This document shows positions 1 to 6,817 of a DNA stretch of 8,107 nt, in pieces. Origin of the DNA: Anaerolineae bacterium. GTDB lineage: Bacteria > Chloroflexota > Anaerolineae > B4-G1 > DUEL01. How positions within the stretch are numbered: the first letter of the stretch is position 1; each line of letters begins with the position of its first letter. The stretch spans positions 4,977 through 13,083 of the forward strand of contig JAOZPF010000025.1 in assembly GCA_029932895.1 (NCBI GenBank), read 5' to 3'. Position numbers and translations under genes: made by a program. A model generated the notes under the pieces. That model made no database searches. It saw nothing but the letters and a program-made list of their open reading frames with translations, and had not been told where the DNA came from.

Positions 1-49
1 GTTCATTGCCCATTGTTCATTGTTCATTGCCCATCACCCATCGTCCAGT
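1..49. repeat. Tandem heptamer repeat array (7 units, reaches the window edge)
   Basis: Seven consecutive 7-nt units on the plus strand: GTTCATT, GCCCATT, GTTCATT, GTTCATT, GCCCATC, ACCCATC, GTCCAGT. The minus-strand consensus is about AATGRRC. Units 4-7 (22-49) overlap the end of flxD and contain its stop codon. The array may continue outside the window. Such short heptamer arrays occur in intergenic regions of cyanobacteria and some other bacteria. No hairpin terminator is visible here. Confidence 0.85.
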
Positions 50-443
50 GTAGCGGCTCCAAATCGCGCAGCTTGGCGGTAAACTCGCGTACCGTCTGGG
101 CAAACAGCTCTCCCTCCGACGAAGAGACCCATTTGACCAGGAACCGCTCCGGCTCGATGCCGACAAAGGCCAGCAGCTCGGCCAGGACCGGCATCCGACG
201 GGCAGTGCGGTGGTTGCCGGTGGAATAGTGGCAGTCACCGATATGACAACCCAGCACCATCACCCCATCCGCCCCTTGGCGGAAGGTGCGAATCACCAGC
301 TCTGGGGAGATCCGTCCAGAGCAAGGGACGCGGATGATCTTGACGTTGGGCGGATACTTGAGCCGGGTCGCTCCCGCCAGGTCCGCTCCAGCGTAGCTGC
401 ACCAGTTGCACAGGAAGCCGACGATCTTGGGCTCGTAGGTCAT
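24..443 (-). CDS. flxD: MvhD/FlxD, 2Fe-2S electron-transfer subunit linking to HdrA
   Basis: A 139-residue methyl-viologen-reducing hydrogenase delta-type protein (FlpD/MvhD family). The frame is open to 560, but ATG 443 is clearly the start: it overlaps the hdrA stop as ATGA and is preceded by GAGGTGA. Cysteines lie at C12 and C15 (FLCNWCSY), C41 (VPCSGR), C66 and C71 (VLGCHIGDCHY), the family's 2Fe-2S binding set. In known complexes MvhD docks on HdrA and delivers electrons to its flavin from a hydrogenase, formate dehydrogenase or Flx module. Here the flx-type neighbours make NAD(P)H the likely source (inference). The methanococcal homologue VhuD is a selenoprotein, whereas all positions here are cysteine. 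The last seven codons (WTMGDGQ) and the TGA lie within a tandem heptamer array, so the extreme C terminus appears shaped by a repeat. Confidence 0.92.
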   Translation of the reverse strand: MTYEPKIVGFLCNWCSYAGADLAGATRLKYPPNVKIIRVPCSGRISPELVIRTFRQGADGVMVLGCHIGDCHYSTGNHRTARRMPVLAELLAFVGIEPERFLVKWVSSSEGELFAQTVREFTAKLRDLEPLHWTMGDGQ

Positions 444-2401
444 CGGGTCACCTCGCTCATCGCGTACATTGCCCCCAACATCTCCGAGATCAACTGCCGG
501 TCGGTAAAGTGGCGCAGGCTGATGGCCTTGGAGGGGCATGCCCCTGTGCAGCTCCCGCACCCTTTACACAGCGCTTCGATCACGTGGGCCACCTTGCGTT
601 CCTCCAGGTACTCGATGGCCGTGTAGGGACAGGCCTGGATGCACTGCCCGCAGCCGACGCACATCATCTCATCGACGATGGCGGTGGCCGACTCGACCCT
701 CACCTCGCCCTGCCGGATGAGGGAGAGGATGCGCGCCGCCGCTGCCGCCCCCTGAGCCACAGAGTCGGGAATGTCCCGTGGCCCCTGGGCGCAGCCGGCG
801 ATATAGACCCCCTCCGTCATCGTCGCCACCGGGTCGAGCTTGGGGTGTTTCTCCTTGAACCAGCCGTCGGCGTCGGTGCTGATGCCAAAGAGGCGCGCCA
901 CCTCGCCCGCGTCGTGACGTGGTTCCAGGCCAACGCTCAGGACGACCATATCCACCGGCAGCTTCATCTGCTGCCCCAACGCCCTATCCTCCACATACAC
1001 CGCCAGCTTGTCCCCCTCCGGCAGAATCTCCGCCGGGCGTCCGTTGATAAAGGCAACCCCCTCCTTCTGCAACCGCTTGTAAAACTCTTCGTACGCCTTG
1101 CCAGCGGCGCGGATGTCTATGTAACACTGATAAATGTGGGCGTTGGTCTTGCTGTGGATCAGGTGGGCCAGCTTTAGCGAGTACATACAGCAGACTTTGG
1201 AGCAGTAAGGATGATAGTTCTCATCTCGACTGCCCACGCAATGGATGATGGCGACACTCTGCGGCTCTGTCTCTCCATCTCGCAACACCACCCTGCCGCC
1301 GGTGGGACCGGCTCCACTCAGCATCCGTTCCACTTCCAGGCTGGTAAAGACGTTGGGGTAACGACCGTAACCGTACTGGGAGATTCTGCCGGCGTCAAAG
1401 ACATCGTAGCCGGTAGCCAGGAGGACGTTGCCCACCTCGACCTCCAGGATAGTATCCTCCTGCGTGTAATCAATCGCCTGGGTGGGACAGACCTTGGCGC
1501 AGAGTTTGCAGCGCCCTTTGGTAAAGAACAGACAATGGTCCCGGTCGATCACCGGCACGGCGGGGACCGCCTGAGCAAAGGGGCGGTAGATCGCTTTGCG
1601 ATACCCCATTCCCGCCTCATAGACCGTGTCCAGCACCTTGGTGGGGCACTTTTCCTCACAAGTACCGCAGCCGGTGCACTTTTCCGGGTCCACCGAGCGC
1701 GCCCGCTGGCGGATGCGCACGACAAAGTTGCCCACGTAACCCGAGATAGATTCGACCTCGCTGTAGGTCAGGAGTGTGATGTTGGGATGTCGACCGACAT
1801 CCATCATTTTTGGCCCAAGAATTCAGGCACTACAGTCGAGAGTGGGAAAGGTCTCATCCAACTGGGCCATCCGCCCGCCGATCGAAGGCTCCCGTTCCAC
1901 CAGATAGACCGGGTAGTTGGCGTTGGCCAGCTCCAGTGCGGCCTGGATGCCGGTAATCCCCGCGCCGACGACCAGAGTGGCGGGCTGGATGGGAACCGTG
2001 TGCTCGAGCAGCGGTTGGTGGTAGCGCACGCGCAGCACCGCCGCCTCGACCAGGGCCTTGGCCTTGGCGGTGGCCTCTTCATAGTCATCGTGGACCCAGG
2101 AGCATTGCTCGCGGATGTTGGCCATCTCGAAGAAATAGGGGTTGAGGCCGCCCTCGGCCACCGCCCGCTGGAAGGTAGGCTCGTGCATACGGGGCGTGCA
2201 GGAGGCCACCACCACCCGGTCCAACCCGAATTCACGGATGTCATCTTGGATCAGCTCCTGGCCCAGGCTGGAACACATAAAACGATAGTCGCGGGCCACA
2301 GCCACATCCGGCAGGTCAGCGGCCCAGCGGGCCACCTCCGCCACGTCCACCATGCCAGCGATGTTGGACCCACAGTGACAGACATAAACGCCGACTTTCA
2401 T
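440..2401 (-). CDS. hdrA: HdrA, heterodisulfide reductase subunit A, selenocysteine-containing (TGA at 1825-1823 read as Sec193)
   Basis: FAD- and iron-sulfur-containing core subunit of Hdr complexes, the site of flavin-based electron bifurcation in this family. Read through one in-frame TGA it is 653 residues, the normal full HdrA length. The N-terminal domain has C8, C10, C43, C68 (VASCTPRMHEPTF) and C100. The Rossmann FAD motif is GAGITG (146-151). DCSA-U-ILGPKM spans 189-199, with Sec193 replacing the cysteine usual at this place. Ferredoxin motifs follow: C242/245/248/252 and C290/298/301/305. The hallmark GVYIAGCAQGPRDIPDS is at 531-547. A C-terminal 2[4Fe-4S] domain has C581/584/587/591 and C612/615/618/622. 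The downstream half has no ribosome site at its first ATG (1807), and conserved residues lie before that ATG in frame. The stop overlaps the flxD start by ATGA. HdrA is a known selenoprotein in Methanococcus and some bacteria; Sec use here is inferred from the sequence. Confidence 0.93.
1777..1806 (-). promoter_or_regulatory. Candidate bacterial SECIS element for hdrA Sec193
   Basis: Downstream of the UGA (1825-1823), after 20 nt, the mRNA forms GGATGTC-GGTC-GACATCC (1802-1785): a perfect 7-bp stem with a GGUC tetraloop. The first loop G is 27 nt past the UGA. As I recall the published bacterial SECIS model, this falls within its distance range and its need for G in the first loop positions; E. 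coli fdhF also has a GGUC apical loop. An outer TGAT/ATCA helix (1806-1803 with 1780-1777) can extend the stem across a 4-nt bulge. It would recruit SelB, which is not in the window. Confidence 0.8.
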
Positions 2402-2415
2402 CCGATACCCCCAGG

Positions 2416-2443
2416 TGCAAGAGTGCGAATTGCGGATTGCGAA
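2416..2443. repeat. Short tandem heptamer array between flxA and hdrA
   Basis: On the plus strand, TGCAAGA, GTGCGAA, TTGCGGA and TTGCGAA follow each other at exact 7-nt spacing, the last three clearly related. The last unit overlaps the palindrome GCGAATTCGC (2439-2448). The array fills most of the 46-nt gap between the flxA stop and the hdrA start. It leaves the hdrA ribosome site (GGGGG, 6 nt before ATG 2401) outside. It is a different heptamer family from the array at 1-49. Confidence 0.55.
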
Positions 2444-2447
2444 TTCG

Positions 2448-3290
2448 CTACAGGAACCCCTCCAGGAATTCAGAGATCTCGTATTGCCAAAAGACCGGCC
2501 CGTCTATGCAGACAAATTTTCCTCCCAAGTTGCAGCGCCCGCACTTGCCGATGCCGCAGTGCATGCGGGCCTCCAGCGTGGTCAGCATCTGATCGGGGGC
2601 AAAGCCCAGTTTCTTGAGCGTCAAAAAGACAAAGTGGATCATGATCGGCGGACCGCAGGTGATCGCCACCCCGTTTTCGGGCGCGGGGTTGACCTGCTCC
2701 AGCAACTGGGTGATCAGACCGACGTTGCCCGTCCAGTTCTCGTCCCCCTGATCCACCGTGACGTGAACCTCGGTGGCCCACGCATTGCGCCAGTCGTCGA
2801 ACTCGTCGGTAAAGACCAGCAGGTCGGGACTGCGGGCAGCCCAGAGGATGGTCAGGTGACCGTACTCCTCGCGGTGGTCGAGGATGGTGTGTATAACCGG
2901 GCGGAGCGGCGCGCCGCCGATCCCGCCGCCCAGGATGACAATGTCGCGCCCTCGGACCTCGTCCAGCGGGAACCAGTTGCCCAGCGGCCCCCGCACCCCA
3001 ACCGGGTCGCCCTCCTCCAGGTTGTGCAGGGTATGGGTGACGTGCCCCAGGGCATTGACGGCAAACTCCAGGGTCGGCCCCCGACTGGGGGTAGAGGTGA
3101 TGCCAAAGGGAGCCTCCCCCGCGCCAAAGGCGGAGACAAAGGCGAACTGGCCCGGCCTGTAGTTGGCAAAGGCCGCCCTTCCCTCCTCCTCCGTCAGCTC
3201 GACCTGGAACAGCTTGATGCCGGTAGCCAGGTCCCGGACCCCGGTCAGCCGGCCCAGGTAAGGACGCATTGGATTAGTAGCTGGCGCCAT
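2448..3290 (-). CDS. flxA: FlxA / sulfhydrogenase gamma-like FAD-NAD(P) oxidoreductase with 2Fe-2S cluster
   Basis: A 280-residue ferredoxin-NADP reductase-like protein. The frame is open to a TTG at 3329, but ATG 3290 is preferred because AAGGA lies 7 nt upstream. An N-terminal FAD-binding barrel has YRPGQF (44-49) and PFGITSTP (61-68). The NAD(P) domain follows, with GGGIGGAPLRP (121-131) and TCGPPIM (211-217). Near the C terminus is a PyrK/HydG-type 2Fe-2S site with C245, C250, C253 and C261 (HCGIGKCGRC, then FVC). This family (HydG, AsrB, FlxA) exchanges electrons between NAD(P)H and iron-sulfur partners in the cytosol. It lies 46 nt before hdrA and 35 nt after the endonuclease remnant. 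In an undisturbed operon it would directly follow the FlxB-like gene. Oxidising NADH to feed HdrA-based bifurcation is inferred from the Flx-Hdr systems of sulfate reducers. Confidence 0.9.
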   Translation of the reverse strand: MAPATNPMRPYLGRLTGVRDLATGIKLFQVELTEEEGRAAFANYRPGQFAFVSAFGAGEAPFGITSTPSRGPTLEFAVNALGHVTHTLHNLEEGDPVGVRGPLGNWFPLDEVRGRDIVILGGGIGGAPLRPVIHTILDHREEYGHLTILWAARSPDLLVFTDEFDDWRNAWATEVHVTVDQGDENWTGNVGLITQLLEQVNPAPENGVAITCGPPIMIHFVFLTLKKLGFAPDQMLTTLEARMHCGIGKCGRCNLGGKFVCIDGPVFWQYEISEFLEGFL

Positions 3291-3325
3291 TTTCCCATCC
3301 TTGTTGCCGCTGATACCATTTTTCC

Positions 3326-3433
3326 TCAATCAACGTCGATCAGAATCACCTTGACTGGTACAGCCGGGAAGTGTCGTTTGAGTCGCTCAATGTCGTACAC
3401 CAACTGTTCGCCATAGGAAACCCCTGTGGACAT
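3326..3433 (-). other. Out-of-frame C-terminal remnant of the restriction endonuclease
   Basis: Reading from 3433 gives 35 codons beginning MSTGVSYGEQLVYDIERL and ending VKVILIDVD before TGA (3328-3326). This is the usual C-terminal segment of BglII/BstYI-family enzymes and continues the 3387-3869 frame after a shift. The break lies within about 3434-3440, where 7 nt separate the Leu143 codon from the ATG of the remnant; gain of 1 nt or loss of 2 nt explains it. It is not an independent gene. Confidence 0.75.
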
Positions 3434-3869
3434 CTGTCTTTAAGGCATGACTTGGCACAATTTCGACACCGATATCCGCCTTGTTCTCGTTAAAAAAGTA
3501 CTGGAACTTGGCCATATCGTAGAACATGAAGGCATACTTGCCAAACTGCACCTCTACCAACACCTTGCCCTTCACAAAGTCGATCTGCTTGAACGCCCCA
3601 CGAATCCTAACATCACTGTTCGGTATAGCGATCGTGTAGGTATCCCTCAGCTCCTGATATCCCCTAGCCGCGAATGCCTCCCGAAACTGCTGGTTCATAT
3701 CTCTAGGGGAGTACAGTGCCCTCCCCCGCATCGTCTTCTCCCTGCTGACCTTTGTCCTGTGCGCCATCACCCCGGCGATCGTTGCGTAGATATCGCGCTC
3801 ACAGTCAGGATAGCGCACTTGGAGGATCTCTGCGCCGCCCAGATGGGAATATTCATACACGACCTTCAT
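3387..3869 (-). CDS. BglII/BstYI-family type II restriction endonuclease, C terminus altered by frameshift
   Basis: A 160-residue frame starting at ATG 3869, inside the methylase stop codon, with AGGAG upstream. The opening EYSHLGGAEILQVRYP and the core KQIDFVKGKVLVEVQFGKYAF are characteristic of BglII/BstYI-type endonucleases. The D-x8-E-x-Q active-site pattern is present as D97, E106 and Q108; this family uses glutamine where most PD-(D/E)xK nucleases have lysine. After HALK (141-144) the reading continues into unrelated residues and stops at 3387. The expected C-terminal sequence is found in another frame (3433-3326). A reconstructed gene would give about 180 residues; family members are roughly 200-220 as I recall them. 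Catalytic residues are intact, but loss of the C terminus probably reduces or abolishes folding or cleavage. An assembly error is the alternative. Confidence 0.85.
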   Translation of the reverse strand: MKVVYEYSHLGGAEILQVRYPDCERDIYATIAGVMAHRTKVSREKTMRGRALYSPRDMNQQFREAFAARGYQELRDTYTIAIPNSDVRIRGAFKQIDFVKGKVLVEVQFGKYAFMFYDMAKFQYFFNENKADIGVEIVPSHALKTDVHRGFLWRTVGVRH

Positions 3870-4822
3870 TCATCCGACTCCTGCCCTTGGTACTGTATCC
3901 GATCCCCGAACAGCCGCGGCTGGACAGACGATGCTCCCAGGCGCACGTACTTGGGGGGAAGGCTCACACCAGGCGCGCTGGGGTCATAAACCGATCTCTC
4001 CATCGGCCTGATGCGCAGCTTCCCCTCCTCTGCCAAACGAATCCTCTCTTTCGCAGTCGCCACATACTCCGGCATGATCTCGGCACCGATAGCCCGCCGG
4101 CCGTGCATCAGCGCTGCAATGGCCGTGGTCCCCACGCCAATAAATGGGTCCAGAACCCAATCCCCTTCATCCGTCATTGAGAGCACAAGCCGCTCCACCA
4201 ACTCCACCGGGAATTGGCACGGGTGTATCGTCTTCTCCACGTGGTTCGCCTTGACGTTGGGAATCTCCCAAATATCGCTGGGGTTTTTCCCCAATGGGTT
4301 GCCGGAAAGCTGCCCCTTCCTAGGCCCTTTGAAGTATTTCTTCTCAGGATATTTCTGCGGCACACGCACGGCGTCAAGATTGAATGTGTAATCACCACCT
4401 TTTGTAAACCACAGAATCACCTCGTACCGACCAGAGAAACGCTTTGAGGCATGTAGACCATGGCCAAAGTGCCAGACGATGCGGTTGCGCAAATGCAGCC
4501 CATAGCCGGCAAAGACAGGATACAGGAGGATGTCAAGAGGAAGAATCTCGCCATCATCCACATAGTTACCAACCTGCCAGCAAATACTCCCCCGCTCATC
4601 CAGCACCCGCACACATTCCCCTATCACACTGCGCTGCTGACCGAGGTAGTCATCCAACTCTAAACGGTTCTCATACGGCTTGCCCAGATTGTACGGTGGA
4701 GAGGTAACAACAAGCTTGACAAACCCATCTGGAATTTGCGAGAGCAATTCCAGACAGTCCCCCTCATATAGAACAAGGTCTGCTTCCCGATCAAACTCGG
4801 ACGAAATCATAATCCCACTCAT
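3866..4822 (-). CDS. Type II site-specific DNA methyltransferase, beta class (SPPY), likely m4C or m6A
   Basis: A 318-residue S-adenosylmethionine-dependent DNA amino-methyltransferase. Catalytic motif IV is TSPPYN (40-45). The SAM-binding motif I, DPFIGVGTT (225-233), lies near the C terminus after the HPCQFP segment (200-205). The order IV, recognition region, X, I defines the beta class. An SPPY rather than DPPY core favours N4-cytosine methylation, although some N6-adenine enzymes share it. ATG 4822 has AAGGTG upstream. The stop overlaps the endonuclease start by ATGA, so the pair is coupled with methylase first. Base composition differs from the flanks: two 60-base lines here (4321-4440) hold 29 and 26 G+C, against 44 in 5041-5100 and 44 in 2941-3000. 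This fits acquisition by transfer. The recognition sequence cannot be read from the protein. Confidence 0.92.
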   Translation of the reverse strand: MSGIMISSEFDREADLVLYEGDCLELLSQIPDGFVKLVVTSPPYNLGKPYENRLELDDYLGQQRSVIGECVRVLDERGSICWQVGNYVDDGEILPLDILLYPVFAGYGLHLRNRIVWHFGHGLHASKRFSGRYEVILWFTKGGDYTFNLDAVRVPQKYPEKKYFKGPRKGQLSGNPLGKNPSDIWEIPNVKANHVEKTIHPCQFPVELVERLVLSMTDEGDWVLDPFIGVGTTAIAALMHGRRAIGAEIMPEYVATAKERIRLAEEGKLRIRPMERSVYDPSAPGVSLPPKYVRLGASSVQPRLFGDRIQYQGQESDE

Positions 4823-4875
4823 GACTCACACCTTCATCCAACAATCATGCCAACCATGCTCACCGACGCCACAGT

Positions 4876-5871
4876 TCACTTCATCGCCACATCGCGCATC
4901 ACTTCCCGGATGTCGATATCCACCGGGCAGGAGACGACACACCGCCCGCAGCCCACGCAGCCTAGCGGCCCAAAGTCCTCCGGGTAGTAGCAAAACTTGC
5001 AAAAGAAACGGTTGCGCAACCGGTCCGTTTTGGTGGGGCGGGGATTGTGCCCCCCGGCGACCCGCCGGTAGTTGGGGCTGGTACAGGCGTCCCAGACGCG
5101 AATGCGCTCGATGCGGGTGAGGCCCGGCTGCACGTCTACCACGCGGTCGGTGACATCAAAGCAGCGGCAGGTGGGACAGACGTAGGTGCAGATACGGCAG
5201 CTCAGGCAGCGCTCTCCGTACCGCATCCACAACTTGTCCTCAAAAAGGTCCCGCCATTTCTCCGGCGCCGTCACGGGTACCGGCTGGTTGTACTCTTCTA
5301 CCGGCAACGGCTGCTCCTGCGAGTCCTCCACCGGCAGCCCCTCCAGAATCGCGACCCCCTTGGGCGTCACCGGCTGCACCAGGTACCCGCTTTCCGTCGC
5401 CTGGATCAGTACGTCCAAATAAGTCGAGTCGGTAGGCCCGCCCCCCATCGAGGTGCAAAAGCAGCCTTCCCACATCGTCGGGCAGGCCATCCCCACCAGC
5501 ACCGTCCGCTCGCGGTGATGGCGGTAGTACAGGTCCGGCGGCTCCTTCTCCAAGAAGAGAGCGTCCAGGACAGCGATCCCGTGCCCGTCGCAGGGGCGGA
5601 TGCCAAAAAGCACCTGCCGGCGGTCCGGCAGTACTTCCTCCAGAGCCACGTCCTTGCCTCGTTGCTCGACACGGAGAATGACCTCTGTCGCCGGCAAGAG
5701 ATAGTCCTTGGCCGAGAGCTCTGGCCGCTCATAGTCGAACAGAATCTCCTCACTGGAGGCGACGGGGCGGTAGAGGACGTGCCCATCCACGTCACGGGGA
5801 GCGATCAGGTCGGTCTCTTGGGCCAGGCGATCGAGCCAGGTCCGCAGCCCCTCCGGCGTTGTGAACCTCAT
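4876..5871 (-). CDS. flxB: FlxB / sulfhydrogenase beta subunit (HydB)-like 4Fe-4S protein
   Basis: A 331-residue protein starting at ATG 5871, which overlaps the upstream stop by ATGA; GGAGG lies about 10 nt upstream. An RPCDGHG motif (92-98), then MACPTMWEGCFCTSMGGGP (128-146), are typical of the HydB/AsrA group (sulfhydrogenase beta and anaerobic sulfite reductase A-like proteins). The C-terminal half has a 4Fe-4S motif at C222, C225, C228, C232-Pro plus C235 and C237. An FFCKFCYY segment follows (C291, C294), then a second motif at C305, C308, C311, C315-Pro. It has no membrane segment. The expected role is to pass electrons between the FAD/NAD subunit (FlxA, encoded at 3290-2448) and the Hdr part. 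The usual next gene, flxA, is displaced by about 1.5 kb of restriction-modification genes. HydB/FlxB family membership is well supported; the exact acceptor is inferred. Confidence 0.88.
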   Translation of the reverse strand: MRFTTPEGLRTWLDRLAQETDLIAPRDVDGHVLYRPVASSEEILFDYERPELSAKDYLLPATEVILRVEQRGKDVALEEVLPDRRQVLFGIRPCDGHGIAVLDALFLEKEPPDLYYRHHRERTVLVGMACPTMWEGCFCTSMGGGPTDSTYLDVLIQATESGYLVQPVTPKGVAILEGLPVEDSQEQPLPVEEYNQPVPVTAPEKWRDLFEDKLWMRYGERCLSCRICTYVCPTCRCFDVTDRVVDVQPGLTRIERIRVWDACTSPNYRRVAGGHNPRPTKTDRLRNRFFCKFCYYPEDFGPLGCVGCGRCVVSCPVDIDIREVMRDVAMK

Positions 5872-6731
5872 AGCGGTGAACCCTCCTCGCCAAGCTCAAA
5901 GAGCAGCGGCGTCAGCGTTTCCTCCCGCCCGGCGCGGTGGTTGTAGAGCGCTTCCACTTCCCGCACCAGCAGTCGGTTGAGGAGACTGAGGGGCAGCCCC
6001 ATCGGGCAGACCCGCTCGCACTCGTTGCACTCGACGCAGCGCCCAGCCAGGTGGAGCGCCCGTCCCAGATGGAAAATGGCTTTCTCCGGCAGATCGATGC
6101 CAATGTTCACCCATAGCCCGTCATCTCGTTCGAACATGCAGGTTGTACAGTAGCAGCCAGGGCAGACCTGACGGCAGGCGTAGCAACGGATGCAACGGTC
6201 GAACTCGTGCAGCCAAAAGGCCCGCCGCTCGGCCGGTTCCATCTCCTCGACACGAGCCAGGTCGGACCAATCGTCTGCCTCGGGCTCGACCTGTGGCGGC
6301 TCGCCGAGCAGGACATCATAAACCGGCGGCACCCGTTCCGTGCAGCGACTACATCGGGCCGCCAGCTCCCCGTCCTTGCCCCGTACCCCTTCGCAGGTCA
6401 CACCGATGGCAAAGATCCGCTCCCGCTCAATCTGCCGCTCGGCCAAGAGGACGTTGAGGGCGCGGCTGTCGCAGGGCTTGACCACGACCGCAACGCGGGG
6501 CGGCTCCGCCCCCCGCTTGGGCGGCTTTTTCTTGTCGTGCAGGTAGTTGACCAGGTTGTAAACGCAGTCCTGGTTCCAGACCAGCCGGTTGACCTCCTCC
6601 GGTTTGTAGATGAAAACCGGGCGGGCACCGACACGGGGACTGGCCTCATAGCCGATGACGCAGTCAACCTGCCCACTCTCCAACAGTTGACGGGCCTGCT
6701 CGCGCAGTTGTTGGGTCAGCGATCTGCCCAT
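5868..6731 (-). CDS. Iron-sulfur electron-transfer protein, FlxC-like / FrhB-related (4Fe-4S dicluster)
   Basis: A 287-residue cytosolic protein. The frame is open up to a GTG at 6770, but ATG 6731 is preferred because AAGGG lies 8 nt upstream. The N-terminal half has a KPCDSRA motif (85-91) followed by IFAIGVTCEGV, as in FrhB/FdhB- and HydB-like proteins. Further cysteines C127 and C130 follow. A ferredoxin-type region comes next: C180, C183, C186, C190-Pro, with extra C193, C195 and C198. A second 4Fe-4S motif is C232, C235, C238, C242-Pro. This predicts at least two cubane clusters relaying electrons between flavin and Hdr subunits. The stop overlaps the next start by ATGA, implying translational coupling. 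The FlxC role is inferred from context: FlxA-, FlxB-, FlxD- and HdrA-type genes follow. It may instead be named a coenzyme F420 hydrogenase beta-like or generic dicluster protein. Confidence 0.85.
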   Translation of the reverse strand: MGRSLTQQLREQARQLLESGQVDCVIGYEASPRVGARPVFIYKPEEVNRLVWNQDCVYNLVNYLHDKKKPPKRGAEPPRVAVVVKPCDSRALNVLLAERQIERERIFAIGVTCEGVRGKDGELAARCSRCTERVPPVYDVLLGEPPQVEPEADDWSDLARVEEMEPAERRAFWLHEFDRCIRCYACRQVCPGCYCTTCMFERDDGLWVNIGIDLPEKAIFHLGRALHLAGRCVECNECERVCPMGLPLSLLNRLLVREVEALYNHRAGREETLTPLLFELGEEGSPL

Positions 6732-6776
6732 TGGAACATCCCTTCTATATGTCGCTGCTGGTGAACACACACATAC

Positions 6777-6802
6777 GCCTGCCCACCTCCCGACAGGCAG
6801 GC
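6777..6802. repeat. Inverted repeat in the operon leader
   Basis: GCCTGCC (6777-6783) and GGCAGGC (6796-6802) are perfect reverse complements separated by 12 nt. On the minus strand this would form a GC-only 7-bp hairpin in the leader of the downstream operon. No T-tract follows, so it is not a standard intrinsic terminator. It could be a dispersed palindromic repeat, a leader structure or a protein-binding site. Confidence 0.4.
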
Positions 6803-6817
6803 ATGCTCAATCCGCCT

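Noticed and set aside
1..49. CRISPR array
   Set aside because: The units are 7 nt with no spacers; it is a simple tandem repeat.
24..560. The 178-residue extended version of FlxD starting at 560
   Set aside because: The extra N-terminal 39 residues overlap hdrA and lack family similarity; ATG 443 has a strong ribosome site and the ATGA overlap.
1823..2401. A stand-alone 192-residue FAD protein and a separate 455-residue downstream HdrA (1807-440)
   Set aside because: The two are contiguous in one frame across a single TGA, conserved residues continue before the downstream ATG, that ATG has no ribosome site, and a SECIS-like hairpin follows the TGA.
2474..2479. An AGATCT site inside flxA as a clue to the restriction enzyme's target
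   Set aside because: A six-base site is expected about twice in a window this size, and the specificity cannot be deduced from the protein.
1211..2617. Long plus-strand open frame of 468 codons, and similar ones at 2415-3416 and 5047-5946
   Set aside because: These are antisense to well-supported minus-strand genes, show no recognisable domains, and arise from GC-rich codon bias.
6777..6802. The inverted repeat as an intrinsic terminator for the kinase gene
   Set aside because: No T-tract follows on the transcribed strand, and it lies downstream of a candidate promoter.
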